From contig OX235263.1 of NCBI GenBank assembly GCA_944472135.2, positions 34,711,379 to 34,775,378 on the forward strand: a stretch of 64,000 nt of DNA, read 5' to 3'. This stretch comes from Trichobilharzia regenti (lineage: Eukaryota; Platyhelminthes; Trematoda; Strigeidida; Schistosomatidae). The translations under genes and the position numbers were made by a program. Shown piece after piece: positions 21,149 through 33,007 of the stretch. The notes beneath the pieces are model-generated. The model saw nothing but the letters and a program-made list of their open reading frames with translations, had not been told where the DNA came from and searched no databases. Within the stretch, counting starts at the first letter, position 1, and the number at the start of each line of letters is the position of its first letter.

Positions 21149-22155
21149 GAAAAACTTATTTAGTGGTATTATACTCCTTTTTGTCCCATTACAACATTGT
21201 CATTTTTGTGTTGGTTTGGATCTGTAGATTGGTTTCCTGTCTGTCTTTACAGTTACTAGTATTATTATATGGTATCCCAAATGTTACGTATATTATGTGT
21301 GATATCGTTCTATGTGTAGATGTGTCATATATCAGCAAAATCGGAATACGATCTGAACCACACTGTCTATAACTTTTCGGAGACAAGCAGACTAGTCCGG
21401 TACGTTATAAGTGTCGCAACTCAAAAAAATTTACCAAATGTTATTGTACAATCGTTCAGAATAGCCTCGTGGTAACAATACTTTTATACATGCATGTATA
21501 ATTAAAGACGAATAAATAAATAAAAATTTATTTAATCAGCTTAACATAAGCCATAGAATTAACCTTCATGTTATCGCTAGCTTTTCCACTAAAACTAACC
21601 GTAATTAATGCATAACTCTAGCCTGATCCCAAACCCAAATGCTAAACATAACTTTAAGTGAAATAAACCAGGATAAATCCGCTGGTTATCTCGTATATAG
21701 GGTGAATAAACATGATGCAGAATGTGGAGTTATCGTACTGCTTGTGAAGAGTTACTTGTTTGGGTGGAATAGTCTGTTTAAGTACCGATTCGCGGATTGT
21801 TATCTGTATACATGGAAGATTTAAGGCACGAAAAGTGAAATATCAATTCACCCAATTATGCGTTTATATTTACTGGAATTTTGTGATGTATCACTAGAAC
21901 TGGGGTCGCATATGCTGGTATTAGGAATGAAAGTTTTCGTTGAGAAAACATTGGGTGGCACAAATACCTGTACTAGATGTCGATAATCCTGTTTCATTGT
22001 CTAAATTTGTTCTCGTACTTGTATGATTAAGTATATGTTTTACCTTTTCAGTGCCTTCCGATGTTTCAGATACTATGTTAATTGACCTTGTTTGATGGTG
22101 ATAAACATCATTTGTTCGAAACTTAAAGTTACTTACTTGCGATAGAGTAAAGACT
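21149..22155. other. Upstream region of SNRNP25-like gene
   Basis: AT-rich, with a TAAATAAATAAA run near 21515. No motif-bearing frame. It may contain the promoter of the gene at 22156; I cannot place it. Confidence 0.4.
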
Positions 22156-22353
22156 ATGGAGGAGGAGTTTACTGCCACCATGAAAAAGTATGAAACTGTC
22201 TTGGAATGCGTAGATCAGAAACTCGCATCGATAATTGCTGCTGATCGATTTCTTAATGATCTTATTCCAAAGTCAAAAGAGCTAGAAAATGACGTCTTAC
22301 ACCTACCATCAAACAAAGATGTTATGAACACTATCGAAATTCATTTTGGACGT
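22156..22353 (+). CDS. SNRNP25: SNRNP25-like U11/U12 snRNP 25 kDa protein, exon 1
   Basis: 66 codons starting MEEEF and ending at CGT before a consensus donor GTAAGT. The segment 'FLNDLIPKSKELENDVLHLP' through 'EIHFGR' aligns with the N-terminal region of vertebrate SNRNP25 that precedes its ubiquitin-like fold; joining phase 0 to exon 2 gives GR/AMRL, matching the position where the human protein reads GQ/AMTV. The start is chosen as the only in-frame Met before the conserved region. The product is a subunit of the U11 snRNP of the minor spliceosome, which recognises U12-type introns in the nucleus. Confidence 0.75.
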
Positions 22354-22673
22354 GTAAGTTCAACTGTTGTTGCAATTTAATTGTTTTTTCTGGTTATTAC
22401 TGAAATTAAAAAATATCTCCTTACGGGTATGTTTGTCTAAGATCGAAATTAGATGCGGATCTGCATCTAATACTCGAATATTCAATCCCCAGCACATTAG
22501 ATTCTTCGATTTATTTTTAAGACAGAAATTTCATTGTCTTCTGTGTAATACTTAAGTCAGTGTTTTTTTAGGGACAGTATTACTTGAAGTAGTCATCTAA
22601 GTAGAAATTGTTTGATTGCTTTTGTGTTTTAAATAACCTCGTGTCATCACTCATGTGAGTGATGTAATACTCC

Positions 22674-22806
22674 CAGCTAGCATTTTTTTTCGGGCGCACT
22701 GCAAATTTTTAGTGGCAAAAAACTTCAGGCGCATAGACGTACGTGGGACGATGCCCCTGAGCCTGCTCCAACCAATCCGCAATGCGCCCGAAATTATTGC
22801 TAGCTG
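22674..22806. mobile_element. Small terminal-inverted-repeat element (MITE-like)
   Basis: A 133-bp block with imperfect inverted ends, CAGCTAGCATTTTTTTTCGG and its counterpart ending CCCGAAATTATTGCTAGCTG, each including GGGCGCA/TGCGCCC. The interior is GC-richer than the surroundings. No clear target duplication. Confidence 0.5.
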
Positions 22807-22889
22807 ATTGAAATTTTCACTGCCTTGTAAGTGTAATCTAAAACTTATCGCTAACTAAAAGGCTTACTGATAACATTAAAAGATACAAG

Positions 22890-23605
22890 TTCAAATCTCA
22901 GACAACTGGTTGACAGAAAAAGCAGCAAAGACAAAACTTCAAGTGTACATAGAAAAGAAGACAAAGTTAATGCAGATAACTAACTAACAACAACAATAGT
23001 CAGTCGAAAAGAGGTAACATCTCTGACTTAACAAGGCAACATCATTTCAATTGGTGGCGCCACGGATTAAGACATCAAAGCCAGGATCTTAAAAGCAATA
23101 CAGCTCTTGATTACTTTAAAATCAGTGTGGAAATATACTGCACTCAGCATACGGAAGATTCATATTTTCAACACTAAATATTAACTTCGTTCTTCGATAT
23201 GGTTCGGAGACTTGGCGTGTCATCAACGGCTTTGTGCAGACTTTCCTCAACAGCTGCCCCCTACTCGAAGTTAAAGATCAAATGGTCAACCATAAGGGAT
23301 GAGCAACTATGAACTCTAGCAACGAATTAACCAAGAACCTTTTACTCGAGAAGTTTGCTGAAGGAAATGGAGATGGATTGGACAGACACTAACGAGATTG
23401 TTGTGTGATATCACGCGCCATACAAGCTGTTGAGTGGGAAGCGACGAGCTGTACTCCGAAGAGTGACATAGAGGAGATCGTGTGAGTAGTGAGACCTTAT
23501 GGGCAACCGTGAGAACCAACTAAGAAAGACTGTAGAAAACAGTATGAAATGTCAATATGCTAATGAAGCCTTGTTTCACTCGGAACTCAGGGGAATAATA
23601 ATAGT
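22890..23605 (+). pseudogene. Degenerate RTE-like non-LTR 3' end (family 1)
   Basis: Weak, frame-shifting similarity to the better copies at 37095, 46495 and 59650: a segment like 'KARIGKAR', then 'ETW' near 23210, then a 'MEMDWTDTN' segment near 23370, and a final 'EEIV' to 'SEL.GNNN' end. The oldest copy of this family here. Confidence 0.45.
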
Positions 23606-23837
23606 CAGCCTTATCACCAATTTTGTGTTGACGCTGCGGGATGTATTGATATAATAATTTTCAACCACTTACTCTTAACATCACTTTAATTGCATTCGAA
23701 AAGTTTGACGTTTTGACAGGTATTCAAAAACTTCGTTGTTGAATAACTTTCCATCTGGCACCCTTAGTTGTCTTTCACGTCAGCTTGAATTTGGTTTATA
23801 TCACTCTAAGTTAGACACTGACTAACTGCATTATAAA

Positions 23838-24060
23838 TAAGATTTTATTCTGATAAATCAAACAGTATTGTACAGTAATATTAACTGATGACGTTTCAAA
23901 CTCAAATTATTGCTCATAATTATGCCAAGTCACTCACACAACTCGAAACGTCATCAGTTAATATTACTGTACAACACTTTGATTTATCAGAATAAAATCT
24001 TATCTATAATGGAGTTATACTCTACCACAGTGCCGAAGTTTTATACTTATGTCAGAAACT
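23838..24060. repeat. Foldback repeat (hairpin, copy 1)
   Basis: Arms of about 75 bp (23843-23912 and 23943-24012) are inverted copies around a ~30-bp centre; each contains GTACAGTAATATTAACTGATGACGTTTC. A tail with TCTACCACAGTGCCGAAGTTTTATAC follows. A relative lies at 31663-31880. Confidence 0.75.
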
Positions 24061-24074
24061 GACTGAACTGACGG

Positions 24075-24264
24075 GTTTCAAGGTAGAACTTTGCGCCAAT
24101 GCTCAGCAGTTCGAGTTACCACACTTCACTTAGCACACAAAGCAAGAGAAGAGAGTAAGGAGAGATTCAAAATAAAGATACGAGAAGAAAAATGGGGTTT
24201 TATTGGATATTTTAAGTCACAAAGAGTGGATGCATCTGTGCCAGCCATTGCGCCGTCTCTGGCG
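24075..24264 (-). mobile_element. Non-LTR 3' end fragment (family 2, minus)
   Basis: Reverse complement of the 3' region of the next element: the CAGTTCGAGTTACCACACTTC...AGCACACAAAGCAAGAGAA block matches 24890-24950 reversed. Confidence 0.6.
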
Positions 24265-24990
24265 TTGACGTGATATCCGGCCAAAGGGCGGGTGTACTGC
24301 TCATCAGTCCACTCCGTCCTCCTTTATGGATGCGAAACCTGGCCATTGATAGTGGAAGACATGAAAAGATCAGCTGTCTTTGATCACAGGTGCCTGCGTT
24401 CTATCTCCCGTGTGAAGCGGGATAATAAGGTGAGCAATATTGAGGTTAGGCGTCAGTCGAGTGCTAGGTAGGTAAGGAGGGGAAATCAATCGACGAGGCT
24501 GTGAAGTTACACCGATTAAGATGGTTAGGACATGTGTTACGCATGCATGTCTAGTCATCGGCTTCCTCGACGGGCAATGTTAGTTGACATAGGGTCAGGA
24601 TGCAAAAGAGCTACTGGCGGTCAAACCAAAACATGGCACCAGTCAATGAAATCCACAGCAGTTAATTTAAGTCACGTAGGGAGGTGTAGACTTCCTGGTT
24701 GGGGTCCTCGGGACGGTAAAAACCAGTGGTTGGAAACAATTGGTGATATGGCTCAAAATCGTTCTCCGTGGCCCAGATACATCTTTTCCTTGTGACTTAT
24801 GATTTCCAATGAAACTATATTGTTCTTCGTTATTACTATTCCTTTGTCTCACACCTCTGTTTACTGTCTCTAATATGCATTTCTTCTACTTTCTTCTCTT
24901 GCTTTGTGTGCTACAAGGAGGGAGTGTGGCGACTTGAACTGGTGCACATCGGTGCAAAGTTCTATGTCGAAAACAGACAGACCGACGTAT
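24265..24990 (+). pseudogene. Non-LTR retrotransposon C-terminal part and 3' UTR (family 2)
   Basis: With frame changes and stops the plus strand gives 'VLLYGCETWPLIVEDMKRSA', 'FDHRCLRSISRVKRDNKVSN', 'LHRLRWLGHVLRM', then 'GGQTKTWHQSMKS' and 'VGRCRLPGWGPRDGKNQWLE', ending 'DMAQNR'. This is the region after RT in endonuclease/RT non-LTR elements common in flukes. A ~200-bp 3' UTR ends in GTGCAAAGTTCTATG. Copies recur at 25150, 32105 and 62260/62927. Clade not certain. Confidence 0.7.
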
Positions 24991-25149
24991 ACAACTGCTT
25001 TATTACCAATGAATTAAATTACTATTGGTCCATATAACTTAACTGATGTTGTAAACTAACTCACGTCCATCACTACACCCTTATTAAAGTTAAACAGGAA
25101 TACTTTTATTTTGATTTGACACTAGTAACTAGTGTGATATGTCTAGTCC

Positions 25150-25530
25150 TCTCTTTGGTGCCAAACAAAAACATGGCCTCATCAATCCATGAAATCCTCC
25201 TTGACAGTTAAACTGAGTCGGTCAGGTAGGGAGATGCAGACTTCCGGGTTGGGGCCCTCGGGACTCTAGGAATCAATGGCTGGAGACAATAGGTGACATG
25301 GCTCAAAATCGTTGTCAATGGCCAGCGCAGATGTATTCAGTCTCTGTAATCTTTCATATTCCTTTCTACCATTACCCATTCTGTTTCACTCATACTTGTC
25401 AGACTGTATTGATTCTCTTCACTCATCTTCTTGTCTACCTCTGTGTGGTATTTGGAACGTGGCAACTCGAACTGCTGCACTTGGGTGCCAAGTTCTATGT
25501 TGAATCCAGACAGACAGACAGAAACACTAA
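25150..25530 (+). mobile_element. Non-LTR 3' end fragment (family 2)
   Basis: Starts CCAAACAAAAACATGGC and repeats the C-terminal block (GWGPRDS..QWLETIGDMAQNR) and 3' UTR of 24592-24990. Ends with a CAGACAGACAGA tail. Confidence 0.7.
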
Positions 25531-25774
25531 CCACAGACTTCCAAATTCGGGTGCTTTGTTGGATTTTGATTTGAAGACATTCTCCATTTTTGTGTGAGGG
25601 ATTCATCCAACCGTAGGCTGAATATTGAATAATTAAAGTGTGACCAAATACCTGTTGAACTGTAGTGTTTCAAAACTTCAGTCAGTTATCATCAAAGACC
25701 TACTAAAAGGCGATCTTGCCTTGAAATAGCTTCAGTAATCATCCAAAATTGTTGAACTAGTACTCTTTTCCTAT

Positions 25775-25974
25775 GTGCGTCGGTGGCACAGTGGTTAGGA
25801 CTCTCGCCGACCATGCACATGGTCCGGGGTTCGAGCCCACGCCGACGCACACCTGATATCTATGGTTGGCCTGCGAATTTTGGGCTACCGATATCCACGC
25901 TGAAAATTCCACACTTGTACTAAAAATACGGTGTGGAATCAAGCTGTAACCAAAAATAAAAATAAAAAATAAAT
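25775..25974 (+). mobile_element. tRNA-derived SINE (type A)
   Basis: Second copy of the SINE at 13397, with A-box TGGCACAGTGG, B-box GGTTCGAGCCC, the same body and a tail of AAAATAAAAATAAAAAATAAA. Confidence 0.8.
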
Positions 25975-27056
25975 TTCTCCACCACATAACCTTTATTGCT
26001 GTCGGTTATACGTAAACTCACAGTCAGTGGACATCTAAGCTTCATATTGTTATCACTATGGTTATAGTTTTGCACGGAATAACCTTAGTTGGTCAATTTG
26101 CATAAAGCTACGAGAATCTCAAACTCTTGGATTTGATTTACTACCTGCATCACTCTTTATTATCTCCCAGTTAATCAGGACAAGAATTCATTTACTCATA
26201 TGACTGTGGGAACATTTGTTGTTTTGTTTTGTCAAGGAAATTGACTATTTCTAGGCAAAATATTTATGTCAGTGAGTGAGTAATTGAGCGGAAATTGTTA
26301 TCAAGCATTGGTAGTTTTTTTTTTTAATTTTCGCTCATCTAGGAAGTTTAACAGGTAACTCTCACCTCGTATCCGAACATATACTACACTTTTCTCTTTA
26401 CGACATAGTTTCTTCTACAAGCCAAAAAGATTTTGGTTCTAGCCATTCATTTTTTTCGCAGGGCAAATTGTACTGCTTCACTATCTTGAACAGTTTTTAA
26501 TTTGACCTCGAGTACTTTTTGACAACTAAGTCGAATCAGATGCGTAGTTGTGCAAATCAAATGTTTGCAGTGTTTATTAGTGATAAAGCCCTGGCTCATC
26601 CAAATATTTTACATTTAGTAAGCATTACCCACATATCTGCAAATTTCATGAACTATTAAGTGGAACTGACTTGTTGAGTTAACGTCGCGCAATTCCTAAA
26701 CACTAATTCGTTGTAATTTCTATTACATTCACCATAGTTATATAAGTTATTTAGCTTTTTTAAACATTATTTTGAGTTGTCATGCATACCTTATCACTTG
26801 TTTGAAAATATTTTAATATAAAGAATTTTCTAGTTTAGAAATATGTTTTGTTTTCTTCGCTGAGTTAACTGTCGGTGAATTTTGGTAATTTAAATGCAGC
26901 GGAATGATAATAAGATACGTTCTGTATTCAAAGAAGTATTCCAAATGTTTTGGTTTTACTCTAAATTATGTTACCACTTATTATCATTATTTTGTCTCAC
27001 AATAGGACTTGTTATTGTCATATCTTTTATCCCTCATAATTCCAGTTAGTTTCAGG

Positions 27057-27270
27057 TTTGGTTACGAGCTGATATCGGTTAGAGAATCATTGAAAAACTA
27101 GGGAGTACTGGATAACTGTTTCGTCCTAGTGCGGGACGCTTCATCAATATGCACCTACGGGCTGTCAAACAAAGGAACTTCTCGTTGCAAAGCTAGCTCG
27201 TAGACCATTCAACCAAAAAGACTTGACATAATGGCCTATGAACTCCTCTGTCTACCACTTTCTATTAGAA
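27057..27270 (-). mobile_element. tRNA-headed SINE (type C), minus
   Basis: The minus strand shows the 'ATGGTCTACGAGCTAGCTT' head and the 'GATGAAACAG..ATCCAGTACTCCC' body found in better form at 41990-42205. Partial. Confidence 0.5.
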
Positions 27271-27638
27271 CATAAGGTACCTTCCTGTATTAGGCCGGCT
27301 GCTAGTGACCATGAGATTAATTAACAAGTATTGGTTTGTAGGGATTCCATCGGTTACAGTTAGAGAACCGTTGAAAAACTAGTTAGTTTTTTAACACCTG
27401 AAGCTTCGAACAGTATTGACGTTTTGATATTATAAGTAACTTAAATGTCAACGACTTGAGTAACATACTGAAAGTTACATTTCCGTTTAAGCCTTATTGT
27501 CGAAAAACCTATCAGGATACTATTTGTTTATCCTTATTTTATTTTTTTATGCTCAAAAAACTTATTTACTGTCTATAAATTTGAAAGCAAATTTTTATTA
27601 TAACTCGAACTGTATGTTGATTGTTGTTTTACTTACAG

Positions 27639-28028
27639 GCTATGCGCTTAACTCTACTACGAGGGGATGGTGTAAGATTGCCTTTAGTAGTTCCTGTCGA
27701 TGCTCGCGTTTTAGAATTACGTTGGGCAGTGCAAGAAGCCATTTCATCTTATATGAATCATATATCAAATTTACCAGAAGCAAATCATAAAGGTGGTTTT
27801 ACTGATAATACCTCTTCACAAAGGCGTATTTCTGCTAAATCTATCAGCTGGCGAAGTATTTGGAAAACAAAATGTTTAGCTGTTGTAAACCCAAATGGTG
27901 TATTTCCTCCTGAAGGTCTTCCAACTATCACTGCTAGACTGGATGTATTAACCAACAAATTGTCGGAGCACTACCAAATTCGTAATGGAGCAATTATTAC
28001 CTTTGCTCCTCGACTTCATCGGAAATGA
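27639..28028 (+). CDS. SNRNP25: SNRNP25-like U11/U12 snRNP 25 kDa protein, exon 2
   Basis: 130 codons including the stop; with exon 1 the protein is 195 residues, longer than the ~132-residue human form. It begins AMRLTLLRGDG (human: AMTVRV...DG) and carries the ubiquitin-like core: 'RVLELRWAVQEAI' for the helix, 'ISWRSIWKTKCLAVV' for the signature 'ISW.Y.WRTYHL', and 'LSEHYQIRNGAIITFAPRL' for the 'L.DYGIRN.DEV.FI' end. An insertion of about 25 residues (SNLPEANHKGGFTDNTSS) sits before the ISW motif. The fold binds within U11 snRNP. Confidence 0.82.
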   Translation, partial: AMRLTLLRGDGVRLPLVVPVDARVLELRWAVQEAISSYMNHISNLPEANHKGGFTDNTSSQRRISAKSISWRSIWKTKCLAVVNPNGVFPPEGLPTITARLDVLTNKLSEHYQIRNGAIITFAPRLHRK

Positions 28029-28590
28029 ATATTTGTGTGTATGACTTCAGATATCAAGGACATATTTTTCCTTTTGTCTTTTATGTATATAAAATATAGT
28101 TTTGGTGAAAAGTTGTTATTTATCTAATTTACAGTAACATGAAAACGTGAGTAGGAGGGATGAGATATTGACAAATTATCAAAGAAGCAATCTAATAGAT
28201 AGATTTAAGAACTTTCACTTACAAATGGTAGACGACCGCGTACACCAACAGCATATATATACTGTTGATTTTGTGGCATTCAGCTATATTTCTAAACATT
28301 TTCACCTAATGAGAGTAGGGCGAACGTCTTAAGTCCCTTACAGAGTCATAACTTATCCATATTCTTCTAACTCGCTTACAACTATTCTTTAGACTAAAAG
28401 TATATATATGTGAAGATATCAGATCATTTATCCTGGATAAATTAGGTTATATAGGTGGGGACAATATAACGTTCCACATAAGACGCTCTCTCAGTATATA
28501 GCTCAATCGTATTATATCTCGTATTGTATTCGTTATAAATAACCACATTAAGGTCTTGATGAGTTCGTCTACTTTTCGTTCATATAACAG

Positions 28591-28720
28591 GATAAATTAT
28601 TTCAAAGAATCGATTTCTATTGAAATATATAAGAAACTACCTGAAGATTCAGCAATACAAGATTTAAATGACCTTTTGGTAACCGAATCTCGATTCATCT
28701 TAAATAGTCAATATCCCAAT
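28591..28720 (+). pseudogene. Inverted pseudo-exon copy of the 33.0-33.2 kb exon
   Basis: After an acceptor-like CATATAACAG, GATAAATTATTTCAAAGAATCG closely matches the start of the minus-strand exon at 33190, with one extra base that shifts the frame. The match continues through the codons for 'KLPEDSAIQDLNDLLVTESRF' (minus exon: RLPQDSTIQDINDLLVTESRF) and then ends. A broken duplicate exon plus some intron, on the opposite strand. Confidence 0.65.
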
Positions 28721-28799
28721 AAGAAAATATTTTCTTCTGGACATCTTGGGCTAACTACTAAGACTCTTATTTTGTATATCTACAATAATAGCTTAAAAG

Positions 28800-29635
28800 C
28801 TTAGATATTGGGCCCATGAGTTGACTTTATATATGTATGAGTTTTTGGCTTGTTGATAGTAATAATAGTACATAAGCTATATTCGGGAAGACGCTTTCTT
28901 TCTTCTTTTTTCCTTGAGTAGTTGTTGTGTTTACAAAATTTATTTTTCGTGAACTGCTTACTGATAACTAACTCGTTATTACCTGTTTAAAGCTGTAGGT
29001 TGACGGTACTTATAATCCCTTGCGTTTGAATGAATGACTTCTAACAGCGTTAGCCCATCTGTAGGTTATTTTTCTGATTTCTGCTTTATCAATATATATT
29101 TTGCGTTTTTGAAAGAATATCTTGCTCAAACTACTAATCTAGTGCTTTCTATTGATACGAGGTGTTGTTTTCGACAAAGTAAGTTGAATAGTGATAAATT
29201 ATGAGTCAGTTTTTATTCACGAGTTCTGTAAACCAGACATTCGACCCCAATCTAGACTAAAGGTCGTATCATCAGTGGATTTTCATCGGTACACGCTAAC
29301 CAGTTAGCAAAATAGTTTCTATGTTTTAAACCTGATAATTTATCGGTCACGTGAAATAAGTAAACTGTAGTAATTGTTTAGTGCTATAAGTTATGACGTA
29401 ATCTTTTTTTATAAACATAGTAGACAATACATTTCATCAACTTTACCATTACTGATACTGCTGTTTTAATGTTCATAGTAGAGTATGAAAAATGCACCAT
29501 AGATGTTTAGTTACAATAAATAATTGAAATTGAATCATCTTATTTCTATGATGGTTGTTACATCTCAGTGAGAAGTTGGATAAGAGTACTGATTAGAACA
29601 CTTTTTTGAGATGTCATCCTTCTTCGGCTATTGGT
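28800..29635. other. No recognisable gene
   Basis: AT-rich sequence between the pseudo-exon and the next repeat; later exons of the minus-strand SAMHD1-like gene could lie between here and 33 kb but I could not identify one. Confidence 0.35.
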
Positions 29636-29639
29636 TTAA

Positions 29640-30375
29640 AACAAACACTTTTTTTCAAAAGAATGGATACTGAGCAAAGAGTACTCTTTTCGATAACTTC
29701 GTCATCAGGCTCTACAGTTATACATACATTACATTGAATGAATTAGTGTTATGAACAACATTAATGTTGTTTAAATAACATCGAATCAATAATTCGAATA
29801 GATTAGAGCTCAATAGCATCAACATATCAGTGCACTGAATATCAGAAAAATTAGGAAAGATAATATTACAAATTCATGAATTTATAGTCTCTACAGAAGG
29901 CCAGGGCAGGACTTGCCTCTGTTGAACACAGAGCACTGGTTGTTTGAGGCGAATCGCAATGGGCTCTGCTGTTTGGAGCATGCGGTGCTTCGATGATTTC
30001 AGCAATTTATTAGGCACCCCATAGATTATAGAGAGGGATTCTTCCACGCTGGCTGGCTTTGTGGCTGCTTAGCACCAGATGATCCAATATCGAGCTGTTA
30101 GTGGTTTCAACTACACCTTTACTTAGCCATAGTGGGGTATGTTCTCGAGCACGAAGGTTCAAGTTCCTAGAACAACGGCCAAGCAAGTCCAGTCCCTACT
30201 ACTGCCCTGGCCGGCCTTCAGTAGGGACTAAAAATTCATGAATATGTAATATTATCTTTCCTAAGTTTACTGACATTCAGCTTATTTTATGTCGGTGCTA
30301 TTGAGCTGTAATCTATCAATATTATTGATTCGATGTTATTTAAACAGCATTAATGTTGTTCAAAACACGCTTTTA
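29640..30375. repeat. Foldback repeat family, ~0.63 kb
   Basis: About 29745-29920 and 30195-30370 are inverted copies; each contains TTAATGTTGTT, GAATCAATAAT, AAATTAGGAAAGATAATATT and AAATTCATGAA. The ~270-bp centre includes TTTACTTAGCCATA. A related copy, split by a PLE fragment, lies at 48815-49950. The first ~100 bp (29640-29745) resembles the end of a Penelope pLTR. No protein coding. Confidence 0.6.
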
Positions 30376-30904
30376 TTTGTGAATTTTGTAAATTGTATTG
30401 GAGTGGGACAACTACTAACTACCATATAATATAACAGTAAAACATTGTATTTTTGTGAGATAAATATTATATTTGAGAATTGAATTAGCAATAATAGAGT
30501 TATTTGATAAAACCAATTTTACAAATCTAAACAAGCATAATTATAATTTCTTTAAAAAAAATGAAAAAACAATGTGTAGAAGAGAGAGTTTATTAAACTC
30601 TACCTTTTACTTTGTCTTAGTTTATCAAATTCAGTCAGACCGACTAACCACATTTCATGCCATGGCTATCCTTGATTACCTCTTGATGCCATTGATTAAA
30701 TGCTTCAGTTAAATAGGCTACTGATCGATATGTTGAAGATTCAAAGGATTTATCATTATTCGTTGGATAGGAATTGTTTCTACGCCAATAAAGACGATAT
30801 GCGCGTATTATGCGTAACTGAAATTTTCGAAATAAAAAAACTGTTGTTGTATAATACTGACAGATTTCTTATCTTTCGGATACTTTTCAACTAATTTATT
30901 ATCT

Positions 30905-31140
30905 AGTTACAGGACATTGGTTAGAGAACCTGGGAATACTGGACAGCTGTTTCGTCCTAGTTTGGGACTCTTCAGATGTATGCACCCCCACCACGGTTCG
31001 AACCCAGGATTTTCTGGTTACAAGACTAGCGCGCTCGTAGACTATTAAGCCACTGGAACCCAATCCAATGGCCAGCCCATGAATTCTAACTTCTGCCAAT
31101 TCACGATAATTTATTATCGCAGGACAATAATTAACTGGTA
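30905..31140 (-). mobile_element. tRNA-headed SINE (type C), minus
   Basis: The minus strand reads GGGTTCCAGTGGCTTAATAG, a B-box-like GGGTTCGAACC, then the GATGAAACAGC..CCAGTATTCCC body. Confidence 0.65.
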
Positions 31141-31156
31141 GCAAGTGATGTTAGTG

Positions 31157-31335
31157 GTGCATCAGTCGTTCATCGGTAGAATAACTGTCAACCACGCATA
31201 TGGTCCGGGTGTTCGGTCCTCGACCGAGAGCATACCTAAACCTTGCTAAGCCGGTAGTAATCCCGGCTAGCAACCCACAGTGTAAAAATAAAACCATTGC
31301 TACCGAAAGTTCAAATCTCCAGCTTGATCTTGTAT
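31157..31335 (+). mobile_element. tRNA-headed SINE (type B)
   Basis: Diverged head GTGCATCAGTCGTTCATCGGTAG with GGTCCGGGTGTTCGG, and a body with CTTGCTAAGCCGGTAGTAAT and GCTAGCAACCC shared with copies at 34066, 52390 and 52698. Confidence 0.6.
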
Positions 31336-31662
31336 AACGTTAACGGTAACATCAATTCATTACAATAATAGTAGGTGGGATGAACCTTCTTTAATTAACA
31401 TCATTCAAAACTCAGTCAGTTTCCCTACACTAGTGGATAACATCGCCTCCTGTCTATCATATTAACAAATTAGTTCATTCTTGATTGCTCTATAGCAAAA
31501 CATTATGAAAGTAGTCAATACAAGTCAGATGGTGTTAATTTAGTGTTTTTTGTTTCTGTTCATCTATAAGACGACCAAACCACTCAATTTCTCAATAAGT
31601 ATATACAACTGTTTAGTCACATATCGTACTACTCATTATGGGCTTGTAAAATATTTCCATAT

Positions 31663-31880
31663 TAGTTTGTTTATAAAATGTATCACACAGTGATGAAAAA
31701 GTATTGTATACTGGATGACGTTTCGAACACAATTTATTGTTCATAATCATGTTTATGAACAATAAATTGTGTTCGAAATGTCATCAAGTATACAATACTG
31801 TTTCATCACTGTGTGATACATTTAATAAACAAACTAATATGGAATTACTTACTACCACAGTGCCCAAGTTTTACACATAT
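31663..31880. repeat. Foldback repeat (hairpin, copy 2)
   Basis: Arms of ~88 bp (31663-31750 and 31751-31838) meet almost without a loop at ATCATG/TTTATGAAC; each contains ATGTATCACACAGTGATGAA and GGATGACGTTTCGAA. The tail TACTACCACAGTGCCCAAG is shared with 23838-24060. Confidence 0.8.
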
Positions 31881-32104
31881 ATTGTACAATATTTGTTTCT
31901 TTCCTTTATTATTGTGAGAAAATTCTGTTTTTATTCCGTCTCCTTAAGGGAAATCGAAACGGGATGATTACAATTAGCAGAATATCAAACTTGGCAGCTA
32001 TTATGATGTTAAGTGGATACTTATCTGTAACTGATTTATACTTGAGAGATATGCTCAAGCTGTTCTGAATACAGGGGACCGAAAAGGCTGGTTATCAGCT
32101 GAAT

Positions 32105-32455
32105 CACGTCAAACCAAAACATGGCACCAGTCAATGAAATCTACAACAGTTAGTTTAAGCCAAGTAGGAAGGTGTAGACAGGCTTCCTGGTTGGTGTCCT
32201 CAGGACGGCAAAAACCAATGGTTGAAAATAATTGGTGACATGGCTCAAAATCGTTCTCAATGGCTAGCGCAGATGCATCCACTTCTTGTGGCTTATGATT
32301 TCCAATGAAACTATTTTGTTCTTCATTATTACTATTCCTTTGTCTCACATCTCTGTTTACTGTCTCTATTATGCATTTCTTCTGTTGCTTTGTGTACTAT
32401 ATGGCGACTTGAACTGGTGCACATCGGTGCAAAGTTCTATGTTGAAAAAAGACAG
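32105..32455 (+). mobile_element. Non-LTR 3' end fragment (family 2)
   Basis: Starts abruptly at GTCAAACCAAAACATGGCAC and runs through the shared C-terminal block and 3' UTR to GTTGAAAAAAGACAGACG. Confidence 0.7.
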
Positions 32456-33007
32456 ACGTAGCTCAGCTGGTAAAATTTCTCGTTAGTAATTCGTGAACTT
32501 CTGATTCGAGTCCTTCAACAATCTAAATTTCTATTTCAGCAATAGCAATCTCCTCAAATAGTCTCACCACTGTCATTACTAACTGTGTAGCATAGAAAGC
32601 AGTGTTTTAAATAGAATAGATTAAGATTAGTCTGATTACATGAAAATCTTCAGCAGTTCAAATGGAACCCTTTAGACATTTTGCGCACTGCCTATTGGTA
32701 TTGAGAGGACACGATCGGTTTCAACAACAACATACTGGTTTTAATCAAATGGACAAAATATTTACTTGGTTGCTGCTGTAAGTACTTTTCATCAACAACA
32801 AGATGTGCAGAATATGTTTACTAAATAGTTTAGACTGCAATAACACAGCTCTGACAGCATAGCCAACTAGTGTCACATGCAAAATGCAGTTTCTGAGTCT
32901 AATACTAAACAGAAAGAATAGTAATGACAGCCTACTGCTTGTGTAGTCTTCATTATATAAACACACGTTTGCTGATAAACAGTACTTACTAAATGTTTAA
33001 CACTTAC

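Larger units (their letters stand above)
22354..27638 (+). other. SNRNP25: Intron of SNRNP25-like gene (5,285 bp)
   Basis: Runs from GTAAGT (22354) to TTACTTACAG (27638), U2-type ends. It contains a small TIR element, RTE-like and second-family non-LTR fragments, a foldback repeat and two SINEs. About 25975-27055 shows no repeat or gene that I recognise. Confidence 0.75.
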
